Shown one piece after another: positions 33,051-44,689 of a stretch of 64,000 nucleotides of DNA. The position numbers were made by a program, and so were the translations under genes. The stretch is taken from assembly GCA_021613375.1 (NCBI GenBank), contig CM038702.1, forward strand, positions 23,853,849 to 23,917,848, given 5' to 3'. Position 1 is the first letter of the stretch, and the number at the start of each line of letters is the position of its first letter. The notes beneath the pieces are model-generated. The model was given only the letters and a program-made list of their open reading frames with translations, had not been told where the DNA came from and ran no database searches. Source of the DNA: Megaleporinus macrocephalus. Taxonomy: Eukaryota; Chordata; Actinopteri; Characiformes; Anostomidae.

Positions 33051-34559
33051 ATCATCATCATCATGGCATGAAAAATAAAGTGAATGCTTTTTTCTTTTTT
33101 TCTTGCACCCTTATTAAATGAATTGTTGAGAATTGTATGATACCATTTTTTGTGTTATTTGTGTCATCCAGCAAAGTTTAAATAAAAAAGAGAAAATAGA
33201 AATATAATTAATATAATTAATATAATTAAAAAAAGCAAGAAAATTGGCTCATCAGACTGATTTGCGAACTGGCTGTCTGGCATGGTTTTAATATTCTAAT
33301 GAACAAGCGTGACTGACAGTCCTCTTTCACTGACTAGCATGGAAAGCCAACGAAAATTTAAAGTTCAGTTATGTTTATATTCTAATTATATTATGGCATA
33401 AAAACTGAATTTATGGTGCATTTCAATTTACAAGTACAAAAACACCAAAACAGTAGGCAGATCACACATTACATTCATTACAAAAACACCCACATACACA
33501 TACTGGTAAACACACATACTGAAGGTGTGCCCGGAGCAGAGGGCAACCCTATAAACAGTGCCAAGGTGAGCAGTTAAGGGTCAGGTGGTATCTGTCCCCT
33601 CGGACAGGACACCACTTTAGCCTTCAGGCCAAGGGTTTTAGCATAACCAAAAACCATCTGAATGAGATTAATGAAACTGTCGGCGGTGAAATGTACACTT
33701 CATACACTACATACACCGGTCATGTTGTAGATGACGCCTCTGTGTCCAGAATGTACTATAATTATATCCAGTTTTTATGTAACAATTACTTAAAGAAGAC
33801 AACGCTTTTATTCACTTTCCTGCTGCATGAGCATCCAGGGAAATCACATGCATGGAATACTGGCATAACATTAGTTGTTTAATTGAACCCCAGCTGTACG
33901 ATGCACATAGTATTGATACATAGACGATTAGATGGATAGCTGGATGGTTTGCTTGCTCAGACTCCATAATAGAGCAGAGTGAACCATGTTAACTTTTGGA
34001 CTGGTTAGAAAATGCTTACGGAAGCATTACCCACCGTTAGGACCACCTAGTTTTCATTGAGCGGGAAGTAATACTGGTCAAATATAGTGGACATTTATTA
34101 GACTTCAGGATTGTATTGATAAGGCATTTTGGGCATTTTTATTATAAAGAAAGCAAAGATTTTGGTTTCCTGGAGCTTTAAAAATAGTGTAAACTGATCC
34201 AAATAGATTATTATACTATTATTATATGCAAATTGATACATTGTAATATAATAATAACGAATACCATTTGCTAAAACACAGCCATCTAATCCTCTACTTG
34301 GCTATACCGACCACAGATACAACAAAGATTAGTACACTGAGTTTGTATTTCCTGCCAAAGTTGACCAAAATTACATTGAGGTTGAATAAAACAATGATTC
34401 AAATCCTATGTCAGCGTTTTCAACCTGTTTGGTTTAGATTAACTACAACTATATAGTCCACTTTGCTTAACTTTGCTTAACTACAAAACTTATGTAGAAA
34501 CTTTAACATTTTGGTGTGGATACGCTCATATTCTGAAATTCTACTAACACTTTGCATGA
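33051..34559. other. sequence between two LINE pieces
   Basis: Longer than the expected spacer between endonuclease and RT regions, so it probably includes inserted DNA. Contains a short TCA repeat at 33050, AATATAATT repeats at about 33205, and a complex patch at 33520-33650 resembling decayed fish repeat. No termini identified. Confidence 0.35.
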
Positions 34560-35490
34560 AGTTGGTTAGGATTCTTGCCTGTAAAGCCCCAAAATCAATC
34601 TTATGATCCATCTACTAGTCCAGGCCAGACTACTACACTCTATTAATAAAAGTTCTCAAAAAGACTTCAGACACTGGGTTATCTTCATCCTTACTTTACC
34701 CTGCTGGGTGGGATAGGGTGGGAACCAGCTTTGATGGAACCTTTGAAAATTGCACTAGAGAAAGCTCTGATATGGAATAAGAGGAGCCTCAAGAAAGCTC
34801 AAGGAATTTAGAGCTTCGTAACCACACACAATTCCAATGCTTTCTACTCCACCATTATGACTGTGGTTCTCAGGAACTCCAGTATCACTACCATCCAGTC
34901 AGCAGACGGCACAGTGTTCCTCAAGGAGAAAGCCCTGATCCTGGAGCAACCAGGCCAAGCATTTCAGCACTATCCGCATCAAAATAACCTCTCTAATCCA
35001 ACAGTTCTGGACATGTTCCCAGACCTCCCAAAGGCTTCCATACTGGATAAACCACCACAGTTCACAGAGATTCTGTCAGCTATAAGATGCCAGGAAAACA
35101 ACAATTCAGTTCCTGCAGGAATTCTGCTGAGCTCCTAAAGAATGGTTCCCAGTTTAACTTCATCACTTCTGTGCTGAGGGTCTGCCATTTGTAAGAAATA
35201 GCAGGGCAGGATTTTGTCATTGTGCATAAAAAAAAAGATTTATGCTTGATCGTGATGCTATAATTGACATTACATTATTTCTATAGATTATAAAGGACAA
35301 AAGCACATATGAGTCACCTACATCCAGAAAATGAACATATTGCTTTCATAGACCTGAAAAAGACTTCAGTACTTGTGGGATCAGACCAGACTGCAGCAAT
35401 TGTGGAAAAATCTTGGAATGCAATACAAAAATCTCAGCATCCTGAAGAAGCTCCATGATGGTGTTGAGTTCCTATCAAGGATTCAGGGTA
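34560..35490 (+). mobile_element. LINE pre-RT and RT remnant
   Basis: Continues the 32525 LINE: NAFYSTIMTVV, SADGTVFLKEKALILEQ, FPDLPKASILDKPPQFTEIL and NNNSVPAGI (about 34830-35130) align with the linker and first RT block, where intact LINEs have KAPGxDGIPAE. IAFIDLKKTS (about 35340-35370) corresponds to the FIDLTKAFD block holding the first catalytic aspartate, and KKLHDGVE follows. RT block 2 is largely deleted near 35150-35300. Downstream RT blocks are absent. Confidence 0.65.
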
Positions 35491-35736
35491 TGTGGACGTG
35501 GTTAGGGGTTTACGTTACACCTCAGATGGAAAGGATGACATTAGCATTCATAACACTTCACAATAAGACTTCATAACATGAATGTTTCAGTTCCTTTATA
35601 AGATCACTTATTAAACATTTATTCAATGTGCCATCTGTGACATTACAGCAGGATGTTATAAGGATGTCTAGGATGTCTAGGAAGGCTAGAGCTGCAGCAG
35701 TGTTCTATATATGCTCTGTTTCTGTACCATTCAAAT
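35491..35736. other. unannotated sequence
   Basis: Short GGATGTCTA triplication at 35660-35690; otherwise nothing recognised. Confidence 0.4.
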
Positions 35737-36016
35737 GTTGGTGGGGGTGTATAGTGCCACCCCCAGCGTTATTGGGAAAAGGCAGGGAACACCATGGGAA
35801 GGTTGGCAGTCCATCGCATGGCCAACACACACTCACGCCTACGGGCAATTTAGAGTGACTGATCAACCTAACATGCACGTCTTTGGACTATGGTAGGAAT
35901 CCCACTCAAGCACAGGGAGAACATACAAACTTCACACAGAAGGCCCGCAACAGGAATCGAACCCAGATAGTCTTGCTGTGAGCCAGCCGTGCTAACAACT
36001 ACACCACCGTGTGGCC
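35737..36016 (-). mobile_element. tRNA-headed SINE, near complete
   Basis: On the minus strand: head GGCCACACGGTGGTGTAGTTG, B-box-like GGGTTCGATTCC, AGTTTGTATGTTCTCCC, CAAAGACGTGCATGTTAGG, AATTGCCCGTAGGCGTGAG, GCGATGGACTGCC and a truncated 3' end at GCTGGGGGTGGC. The ATGG tail is missing. Confidence 0.87.
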
Positions 36017-36700
36017 ATCTGCTAACTTACTATTCAAAATTCAATTAACTAAGAATTGTTTTAAACCATTGTTTTCGTTTACAGTGCATATATCCCTATT
36101 AACTTTGCATATCAGAAGTCCAGTTTCAGCATCCTAGTGCAAATGTTCTACTTACTTGTCCACATTGTTTTTCTGCAACAGCTGGCTTCACCTCTTTATT
36201 ACACATTGTGCTCTTGTGGTTGAAAAAAATGTTCAAGGTTTTATTAAGTCATTTTGAGCCACTTCTATTGCTCTGAAATGTTTGATACTTTGTAAACAGC
36301 AGCCAGCTTTTCTAAACAACATACGACATACCACTACTGGCCCTACTGTAAATGTTTTTTTTATTATATACATAGAAACAAAGAGACAGGAAGGTGCATC
36401 CATAAACATCAGGAAATCAGGACAGACTGAAAGAAGTAGAAACAAGAATAAAGGCTTATGGTTGTGTAGTGTCTCTTACATCAATGTATTAATATACTAA
36501 CAGTGACCATTACCTTCTACCTTCAAAGAAATAAATTTTGTAAACATGTTTATGTGCATGGATGCCATTATAAGCTCCACAGGCAGTTTTTAGGTCATAA
36601 TTCTAGGTCATTCATACAGATGAACGCTTCGCATTATTCCCTCGGATGTTTTGTTCCCGTTGGCCTTTTGAGTGTTTGATGAAAGTACAAGCTTAATACA
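36017..36700. other. unannotated AT-rich sequence
   Basis: No family recognised. It ends near a pure (CT)n array at 36713-36744. Confidence 0.4.
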
Positions 36701-36707
36701 GCAGCAA

Positions 36708-36712
<5 letters not shown>

Positions 36713-36744
<32 letters not shown>
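36713..36744 (+). repeat. (CT)n microsatellite
   Basis: Sixteen CT units. Confidence 0.93.
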
Positions 36745-36747
<3 letters not shown>

Positions 36748-36819
36748 TTTTTATGGGAGTTGAGCTTGAAAGTGTTGCTTTTTGTCCCTGCCAGAATATG
36801 TTCCTGTGATATTTCCCCC

Positions 36820-38010
36820 CATCCTCTATTTAAATATTATGCCTATTCATTGGCTGTGTGTGGGTGTTTGTGCATTCCAAGAGAACCAAGGTCAGTTAGT
36901 CTCCTCCATTGTTTTGCCCTCCGCCGCAAAAACGCTCGCCAGCTCAGAAAGCCTGAGCACCAGCAAAGCGTCCTCAGCTGAGATCATGCGTGTGTATAAT
37001 TGTAGCCCACCAAGGCCCTTACCAGGAGGATTTCTGTGCAGATAAAAATAGACTAACCTGCCACGGGCGCGCGTATTGATGGGGAATAGAACAGTCATGT
37101 CAGCCGCCGGTAGTAAGATGATTATAAATAGCTAGATCACGGCTTGTTGCTCTGAAGCAGACGCTGCTATAGGCGTGTGGTATCTTTGATCAACAGAGAC
37201 GACTGCAGGAGCATTGCTGCATTAGTAACCAGGCTTCACGTCCCTGCAGGTGACAAAAATATATATTGTAATTTCATTCTCATGAGGAAAAAAGAGAGTG
37301 ATTACCAGAAGCCCCAGCAGTCATAAGCCACTATTGCACATTTGCAGCTCCCTCTGAAACCAGCTGACTGGCTAAAGCTGCTTTAGAATGTATGGCATAC
37401 GTTTATGGGTCCATATTTGTACGTGTGCCTCTCTGGGGGATAACAGAGCGTAGAAATGCTATTGAACAGATCTATCTTGTGCTGCTTGCTTATTGTAATT
37501 CGGAAGGCCTGGCTAGTGCAGCAGCTAATTAGGCCGCTAGCTACTGGCGTTCGTTAAAGGATAGCTGGTGATTTGTTTCATCAGTGACTTACTAAAGGCT
37601 CTAGTGATGTGTCATTTGTGAACGAGCTGACACTTTTAGCGTTGAGAGCAGCTGCTTCTTTTTTTTCTTTGAAAGTTTAGTCAAAACAGCTGCAGATCTT
37701 ATGATGATGTAGCTGAACATTTCTAATTATTCACTTGACACAGGACTATGGACCAATACCCCTGAAGGGGTCACCAAAGTGAGTTTAGGGCATAAATCTA
37801 AATAGACAGATGCCACATTTGTGTATCTGAGGTGATGCATCTGCAGGTCCATGTCTGTTGTAACGGTCAAGATCTGCTTGTAAACAAATAACACATGTAA
37901 TGAAATGAGTTCTCATGATTAATTGACGATAACTTCCTTATTAACCAATAGATGTTTACTAAATGTGTTTTGTTGTAATCTTCAGACACGTAAGCGTGTT
38001 AAATCCATGA
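36820..38010. promoter_or_regulatory. candidate conserved non-coding cluster
   Basis: About 1.2 kb free of recognisable repeats and of high complexity, unlike its surroundings. Notable words: GCGCGCGTATTGATGGG (about 37068), GATTATAAATAGCTAG (about 37120), CAGCAGCTAATTAGGCC (about 37522), CATGATTAATTGACG (about 37915) and TTATTAACCAATAGATG (about 37940). Overlapping open frames at 36760-37098 lie on both strands and show no known domain. Enhancer cluster is inferred; a cryptic exon is not excluded. Confidence 0.38.
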
Positions 38011-38634
38011 TTTCTATGGCTATATGTTTGTAATGCCTCTCGGTTTTCAAGTTTTTTTTACTTAAAGTTTTTTTACTTAAAATTTAAGTAAATATTTAAA
38101 TATTTAAGTAATCATTTTCTGATGTTTACAGGCAACAAAAGACAGCAGACCAAGGACATAATCAGTGATCTGGATTTTTAAATCTGAATTTTATTGTTAA
38201 ATTGCTACACCTTTCAATATAAATATAAATCATATGGCATATCGGCACAGCACAGATATAAATTCTGCCCAGAGAAGAGACAGTGATTGAAAATGTTATC
38301 AATTGGAATATACACTAAATAACCCTGTAAAGAAATAGCCGGTTATTACATAAAATAAGTTTATGAGAAAACCGAAGATACAACAACCACAGTTCTATGC
38401 GCCTTACCAACCACACAATCACAGCTACACAGAAACTTTTCAAAAATGTTAAGAGTTGATCTCTGTGTTTTCTTTGTTCTATATTTTTTTCTCTTTTTCT
38501 GAATGCAATATTCCCGAAATAGCACAATTTTGGACAGTAGCCTCTCTATGGTAGTGCAGTTGGGCAGTGATGTTGACTGTACCAACAGGGCAGCGCCTTT
38601 GAAATGCCAGTAAACCAAACCACTGTGAACCACA
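38011..38634. other. unannotated AT-rich sequence
   Basis: Imperfect tandem TTTTTTTACTTAAAG repeat at 38050-38085 and an AAATATTTAAATATTTAAG run after it. Nothing coding. Confidence 0.4.
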
Positions 38635-38866
38635 TTGTCGCTGTCCAAAGAAAACATGTATCTCCATTTTTGTTAATTTTTACTTTTCTAGACCATTAAA
38701 ATGCAGCATTTGCCTTTTATATGATGAATGGACCAATAGAAATGCTGCAAAATAGCTTGGAAAAGAATCTGGTTCTATTCACTTACATTAAAAGTAAAGA
38801 CTATTTTTGGCCTCTGCTTTAAAGTTACTATTTTGGAGAAAAATGTTTTTCTTCAGACAGTGATGA
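38635..38866 (-). mobile_element. MITE-250 copy 5
   Basis: Minus-strand copy. Left end TTGTCGCTGTCCAAAG, inverted right end TCATCACTGTCTGAAG, with TA at 38867-38868. Internal words include ATGTATCTCCATTTTTGTTA, GATGAATGGACCAATAGAAA and TTTAAAGTTACTATTTTGG. Confidence 0.78.
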
Positions 38867-39966
38867 TATGAAAGGGGTGCAATCTTTCAAAACTTGAAAC
38901 CAAATTGTTTTAAAGATATAGTGAGTGGGACAACTGTCTGTTCCTCCCAGGAAGACCTATGAACTCCTTTTGAAATCTCCAGCTAAACTGTATAATTGTA
39001 AGTAGATCTATTTGACTTAAACATACTGGTAGTTAAGAATGTTCACTTGTTTGGAATTGATCTGTTTAGCATTCAGTATGATTTAAATCATAGTCACAAT
39101 AATCATAGGTCCTGGAACAGTGAGTAGAGCTGTATCTGACTAGTTCTTGAGAATTTGTAGACTTGCAGCTCAGCTCAGAGTTTTCAAATGTGGAACTTAC
39201 ACGTGTTAATATGATTCTTAAGCATCAACCATTTCACAAAACTAAACAAAGAGCCCAACAAACAGCTAATACAAGAGTATTTAATACGAGCCACTGAGCT
39301 CTTTTGATGGATGCACAGTCACAACAGTAGTAAACTAACAAAGAGCACTGGTTTTAATCTGCCTAATGGGAAGCCACTCTGCATGCTGTGATGAGTCTTT
39401 TGCACTAAGAAGTAGGCACTGAATAGGAAAGCGTAGGTTATTTAGCAGTAATCTTTGAGGCATTGAGAAGCAAGCAAGCTTGATGCCCTCGCATGCGTAC
39501 TGGTATGTTTGGCTATAGTCTCATTTTGGAAATTGCCTGCCTGTACACATTACACAAACAATGCCATTAAGCAAGAACTCTCTGATGGTCAGAAATCTGG
39601 CTTACAAGACTAGAGAGTAAGTGTTTAACAATGTAAGTCTCCACATATTGTTACTAAAAATAGTAGGCATCCAATTTTCATGTTGTATATTTTTAGACAT
39701 TCTTTGGCCTAAATATGTGAAATGCAAAGCAGTTGTCTTCCTCCAAGTGTAAGCTAATAAATATTCTGTAGGCAAAGCCTTGGTCAGGGTACAATCTTGA
39801 ATAAAACATGTTAACATAAGCAGTGTCTTGGCACTGGTTGTGTTAGGAGACACCACTGTAACATATCTTAACATAACTGCATATGAAATTTGAAGGTTTT
39901 TCTGCCTGAGTAGGGAAAAGACAGACTGAATAAAGGTACTGCTATAGCTGTCGTATATATATGTCA
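38867..39966. other. unannotated sequence
   Basis: The 126-codon minus frame at 39602-39982 has no domain I recognise and overlaps the next repeat; probably chance. Confidence 0.35.
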
Positions 39967-39968
39967 TA

Positions 39969-40215
39969 TTGCCGCTGTCCAAAGAAAAACTAGCTTCTCG
40001 AAAATCTAGCTTCTTTAAATTGTAACTTTACAGGAAAGAACAAAAATGTTCTCAACTTTTAAAGTAAGTAAATGTAAAGGGATTTTGGAGCATTTCTATT
40101 GGTCCATTCATCATGAAACTTTTACAGAATATAAAGCACAGCTGTGACATTCAAACGACAGAGAAAAATGAAAATCAAAAAAGGAGGTACATGTTGTTCT
40201 TGGGCAGCAACAACA
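39969..40215 (+). mobile_element. MITE-250 copy 6
   Basis: Left end TTGCCGCTGTCCAAAG, inverted right end TGTTGTTGCTGCCCAAG, with TA on both sides (39967-39968, 40216-40217). Internal ATTTCTATTGGTCCATTCAT and AAAGCACAGCTGTGACATTC match the family. Confidence 0.82.
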
Positions 40216-40217
40216 TA

Positions 40218-40477
40218 TATAAGTTATTATTTGGACACTGTGAAGAACTGGTTTAAAGTAATGGTATTAAAATTCAGACATCTGATGTTAGCTGACATCT
40301 GAGTTAAATGTCTTTGAAGATTGTTTCACAGAAAATTTTTACATGAAATTGTTATGAATATACTAAACAATGCCTGAGACCTTTATGGTTTTATAAAGGT
40401 TTTAGGCAACACGTTTAGGTCCATTTGTGGTAAAGAGATACAGCAATTCACTTAGCATTAAAAAAAAGCATTAAATC
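40218..40477. other. unannotated sequence
   Basis: No family recognised. Confidence 0.4.
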
Positions 40478-40735
40478 TCCTTCTTTCTACATTCATTGTC
40501 TATTTCACCAGCTTACCATATAGGAGCACTTAGCAATTCTACAATTACAGACTGTAGTCCATCTGCATACTTTGTTTGCCCCCAATTACCCTGTTTTTCA
40601 ATGGTCATGACCCCTACCAGACCACAGAACAGTTATAATATGGGTGGTGGATCATTCTCAGCATAGTGGTGCTGTGTTAGTGTCTGTTGTGCTGGTATGA
40701 GTGGATCAGACACAGCAGTGATGTTACAGATTAAA
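40478..40735 (+). mobile_element. dispersed GTGTCTGATCCACTC-type repeat, partial copy
   Basis: Contains CTACATTCATTGTCTATTTC, TCTACAATTACAGACTGTAG, GGTGGTGGATCATTCTCAGC and GAGTGGATCAGACACAGCAG, a layout shared with 48723-49194 and with a very common fish repeat. Superfamily not assigned. This copy stops in the first half of the family consensus. Confidence 0.7.
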
Positions 40736-41015
40736 ACTGGGAAGAAGTGTAGGTTCACCAGTGGTTTTGAGTGGTAAATAAAGTGGCTGGATTTGCATCA
40801 TAGACACCACAACCTCTGCTTTTAATGGCCACTGCCAATAAGTACCTTTCTCTAAAATTAAGCATTTCATATTAAACTGCTTATAATTACTTTGTTTAAA
40901 GATCTTAACTATTAAATTTTGCAACAATCTTTGAAATTTCTCTTTCCTTCTCCTTTAAACTTGCCATGCGTTTATGTTATGATAACAAGAATATGTAACT
41001 TGTATATTAAATGTA
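40736..41015. other. unannotated sequence
   Basis: AT-rich spacer between two repeats; nothing recognised. Confidence 0.4.
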
Positions 41016-41017
41016 TA

Positions 41018-41269
41018 TCGTCGCTGTCCAATAAAAATAACAGGTGTCCCCAAAATGGCAACTTTACAGGAGAGACCAAAAACTCTCTTCACTTTCCATG
41101 GAAGTCAATGGAGCCAAAATTATTCCCAAGCTATTTTTGGAGAATTTCTGTTGGTCCATTCATCATAGAATTTCCCCACAATGTAAACAGCAGCTGCTGC
41201 ATTTAGTTGATGTAGAATAATAGAAATCGACAAGAATGGAGATACACGTTATTCATCGGACAGCACTGA
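41018..41269 (+). mobile_element. MITE-250 copy 7, best preserved
   Basis: 252 bp. Left end TCGTCGCTGTCCAATAAA, inverted right end TCAGTGCTGTCCGATGAA, TA on both sides (41016-41017, 41270-41271). It carries AAAATGGCAACTTTACAGG, GGAAGTCAATGGAGCCAAAA, TTCTGTTGGTCCATTCATC, AACAGCAGCTGCTGCATTT and AATGGAGATACACGTTATTC. The best reference copy for the family. Confidence 0.85.
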
Positions 41270-41271
41270 TA

Positions 41272-41419
41272 TGTAAGTCAATATGTAACAATGTGTAAGT
41301 CTATGTAGGCTATTTCTCTCTTTTTTCAGTAATGCCACATTTTAGATTTTTTTACTTAAGCACACTTAAATAACGTAAATGAATAACCCCAGATGAGCTA
41401 AGCCGGGTGTGTTAATATA
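41272..41419. other. unannotated sequence
   Basis: Short AT-rich spacer. Confidence 0.4.
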
Positions 41420-42780
41420 GAGAGAGGTGGTCACTAGCAGAGCTTTATGTTATATCTTTTGCATATTCAGTGTCAGTTTATTCCTTGAAGAAGAGGTGCT
41501 CTGGTGTGCTTACATGCTAATTTTTCAAGCGCTGCTCCTCCGTGTATCATCTATATCGTTTCGGACAAGTATCCAACTCCATGAGCTCCTCCTGCTACTT
41601 CTGATTTTTCATCTCCATTTGACACCCCACCAGAACCTGTCGATTTTTTTCCCCCACAGCGGCCTTTGTTGCCGACCAAATCCCTGTGCAGGCGGTACTT
41701 TTCCGGCATTTTCTCTCCGGATCCAGCCGGCTTACTTTTCAATCGCGCCGAGGGACTGGGAAAACGAATCGTATCATATCTCAAACCCCCAGGGCTGAAA
41801 CAGCTTCTGCTTTCACCACTCCCTCACTCCATTCAGCATCTATTTACCACAGCAGCAGCTACCGACACACACCTACCCACAGCCTCGCAGCCTCCCCCTG
41901 TACCAAATCACAGCCCGCGAGGAGACTCATTGATTATTATTAGCGTGAAGTGTGATAGTCTGTCATTTTGAAGCGCTGTAAAACACTCGCCACAACAGGT
42001 CCAGGCTACAGGGATTAAGGCAAAGTGGATTAAGTCTCCCTGCCATATTCCAAAGCGAGCCTTACAGAGGAAGCACACAACATCTGCAGGGGCTTTTAGA
42101 TGCAAAAGGAACGCGGCGGAAACGGGAAAGAGGGAGGAAGAAAGAGAGGGAGAAAGAGTGATATAGACAGAGAAATTGATGGGTGAAAGTGCGGAAAGCT
42201 TGGGCTAAAAGCTGCCATTGGCTCAAGAGTTCCTCGCATTGTATAGCTAATCCAGTTTCCCTTCCCCACCTTCATCATCTTCCTCTTCCTCCTTCTGCGA
42301 TTGGCTTTCCTGTCGATACAAGTCCTGATGAGCTCGCTGGTGAAGTTTGATTTCTGGCTAAGTGAACTTGGACCTTATCATCACCCTTAAATTGAATCTT
42401 TCCTGATTGACGGCGCTGTTTAATTAGAGGAGTAGACAAGACTCTCTCCTCTTCTTTCTCTCCCTCTCTCTCTCTCTTTCTCTCTCTCATTTGGAAAACA
42501 GCTCTAGGGCCTTAACGCTGGGGCTGTATTATTTTGTTCAGCTTTTGCCACTCTTTCATATTCTGAACATGTGCAGTCAGTGTTTATCTGACCATTTCTC
42601 AGTAAACAACTTGCCAGATTGCTACAAGAGTAGGAATAAAAAAAAATCAATTTTAATTGAGCTGTATTTGGGGCCATATTACTGAAACATCCCAGCCCTT
42701 GAAATCTTATCTGTTTAGTTACCATGACAACTTCCTTTAAGCTTAAATTCAGGACATTATCTATTACAAAATAAAGTTTG
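41420..42780. promoter_or_regulatory. candidate conserved regulatory island with paired GGATTA and X-box-like sites
   Basis: About 1.35 kb with no recognised transposon and the most complex sequence in the window. Motifs: GGATTA at 42012-42017 and 42027-42032 (same strand, 15 bp apart; core for OTX/PITX-type homeodomains), GATTATTATTAGCGTG at about 41932, TTTAATTAGAGG at about 42418, and GTTACCATGACAAC at 42718-42731 (one base off an RFX X-box). A purine tract (42120-42175) and a CT patch (42455-42490) punctuate it. Overlapping 77-123-codon frames on both strands at 41430-41970 show no known domain. Inferred enhancer; an unrecognised exon remains possible. Confidence 0.42.
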
Positions 42781-43030
42781 TTCATTAACTTATATCCAAA
42801 TATGAAAATAGCACCCTGAGTACTCTTCTAAATTTAAGCAGTGGGGAACCTATAGGACCTACTTCTGTGAAATCGTATGTATATATGTATATTGTTGCAA
42901 AAAAAAAAATCTTAAAACAACCTATGGAAAATGGTTTCATTGTTTTTTTTTCTCTCTGAGATATCTAGGTAAATACATTTAACCATGCTGGTTATGACTC
43001 CAGTAGTCTTACAGCTTTCACCACTTAACA
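42781..43030. other. unannotated AT-rich sequence
   Basis: A run of A at 42899-42909; nothing recognised. Confidence 0.4.
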
Positions 43031-43540
43031 TTGCCTAGAATTGCCTACTATTGCAGGAAAGGAAATTTGACTGGCACACAAAACAGCCAATCACAAACCT
43101 GTTATTTAGCAAGATTTATAGAAGGAGGCAGTCTTGAGAGTTACAACATAAAAACCCCCTGGAAAACACAAAGCACACAACGGGTAGAACCTCTATGGCT
43201 AAGACTGAAACAATTAAACTTTGACCAGTCCAAAACGAGACATGCAGATAGCCAAACAGAACACTGTCAGAATCTGTACAGTGGGGCCAGAATAACACAC
43301 AAGGAATATTATACTCACTCTACGTGGGCAGTGTCTGTGAATGAGTCTAGAACTTCTGAAATGAGAGTGTCATTAGTACGTGTGCATTTGCTAGCTAGAC
43401 CAGGCAATGTTAGGTTTGGCTTTGCCTTTACGTGTCTGTGTACTTTAATCATGTACCTTTGCTGTATTTCTGCTTACAATAGTTTGTTTATATCAGTTAA
43501 TATTTACAAGACTGGTACAGCAAACTATTTACATGATTAA
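43031..43540 (+). other. unexplained 169-codon open frame
   Basis: The longest frame in the window not made of simple repeat. The N-terminal two-thirds is polar (for example FDQSKTRHADSQTEH). The last 50 residues contain a hydrophobic stretch, FGFAFTCLCTLIMYLCC, that could be a membrane segment. No family is recognised and no promoter or splice context supports it. A frame of this length is uncommon but possible by chance in 64 kb. Confidence 0.12.
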
Positions 43541-44689
43541 AAGCAATTCAAATAAGTGGGTTTGAGTTTACAGCTGTACAAGTAAAAATGAAAGGAAAGA
43601 AACAAAGCAAAAAATAAAGAATGTGAATAAATTGGAAAACCGCTGTAAAACCATTCCTTTTACGAAGCTTGAAGTTCTTGGCTATCTGTCTAGTTCTGCT
43701 CAAAACACATTGGTGAGGGCAAAATAAGACTAATAAGATCCTAGAGGGGGGCTAGCCGAAACCAGCATTATGGTAGGTGTTTTTTCTCCTTGTGTCACTG
43801 AAGTTTTGGCATAATGCCCTAAACTATGCCTAGCTCTAGTAACCACTGTTCACCACTGAACATATAGAACCATAAATTTCTCCAGTTATCTTTTCTATTA
43901 AAAAATGTTGACTGTTGGGCTAACAATGACAGACAGTAAAGCAAGTTCACCTACTACCATAATACCTATAGTATATCAAATGGCAAGGTTACTTTTCAGT
44001 GTCCTGAAGCAGGAAACTTAAGTTGGAAGGTAATAAAATAAAAGACTTGTTGGCAAATGACCGAAACTTTCAGTTCACTTCTGTCTATTTATTTTATTTA
44101 TTTTTACATTATTTATATATAGTGTTACACGCAGCTGAGTGAAGTACGAATTGCAGTTACTTTGGTAGCAGAAACGACATTTTGCAAATTAATGATTGCC
44201 ATGACTCCCAGACAATCACTGCCATGTCTATGCACCATTTTCTCCATCAAGCGAAGAAAAAACTCAAAACAAAAGACCCTGCAGCGGGTGTTACTGAGAA
44301 AGTCAGACAGTAATGATATTTTTATTTATTTACAGATAAGATCCTTATCTAAGTTCAAGAAATCAACTTCAAAAACATCATCATTATCAACATCATCATC
44401 TCTCTTAAAGAGATTATTTGATCTATTTCTTTCAGGTCTTATAGTCTTGTGAAAGTATCACAATATGTAACCCCCCACCCTCTCCCATATTTACTCCTGT
44501 GGGTAATGATTGACTGAGGGAAAAGAGGTCAGATGAGGTTAGCTCTTGGAAATGAGCTTTCAGCATCTCAAACAGGACCTTTCACTGTGTGTTTTCAAGG
44601 TTTTCTGCTCATAAAGATTCTACACCATATAAAGATAAACATTTCATTGCTTTCAGCCAAGTCAGGTGGTTTTATATTTATTTAATGAT
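43541..44689. other. unannotated sequence
   Basis: A CATCATCATTATC patch at 44370-44400. The frame at 44162-44452 is Lys/Ser-rich with no domain recognised. Confidence 0.35.

Noticed and set aside
33520..33650. additional SINE-like repeat
   Set aside because: Some words resemble common fish repeats, but neither head, tail nor boundaries could be defined.
39602..39982. 126-codon minus-strand frame as a gene
   Set aside because: No domain recognised, and its start lies inside MITE-250 copy 6.
41430..41970. protein-coding gene in the 41.4-42.0 kb island
   Set aside because: Several overlapping frames on both strands in GC-richer DNA, none with a known domain; treated as candidate regulatory DNA.
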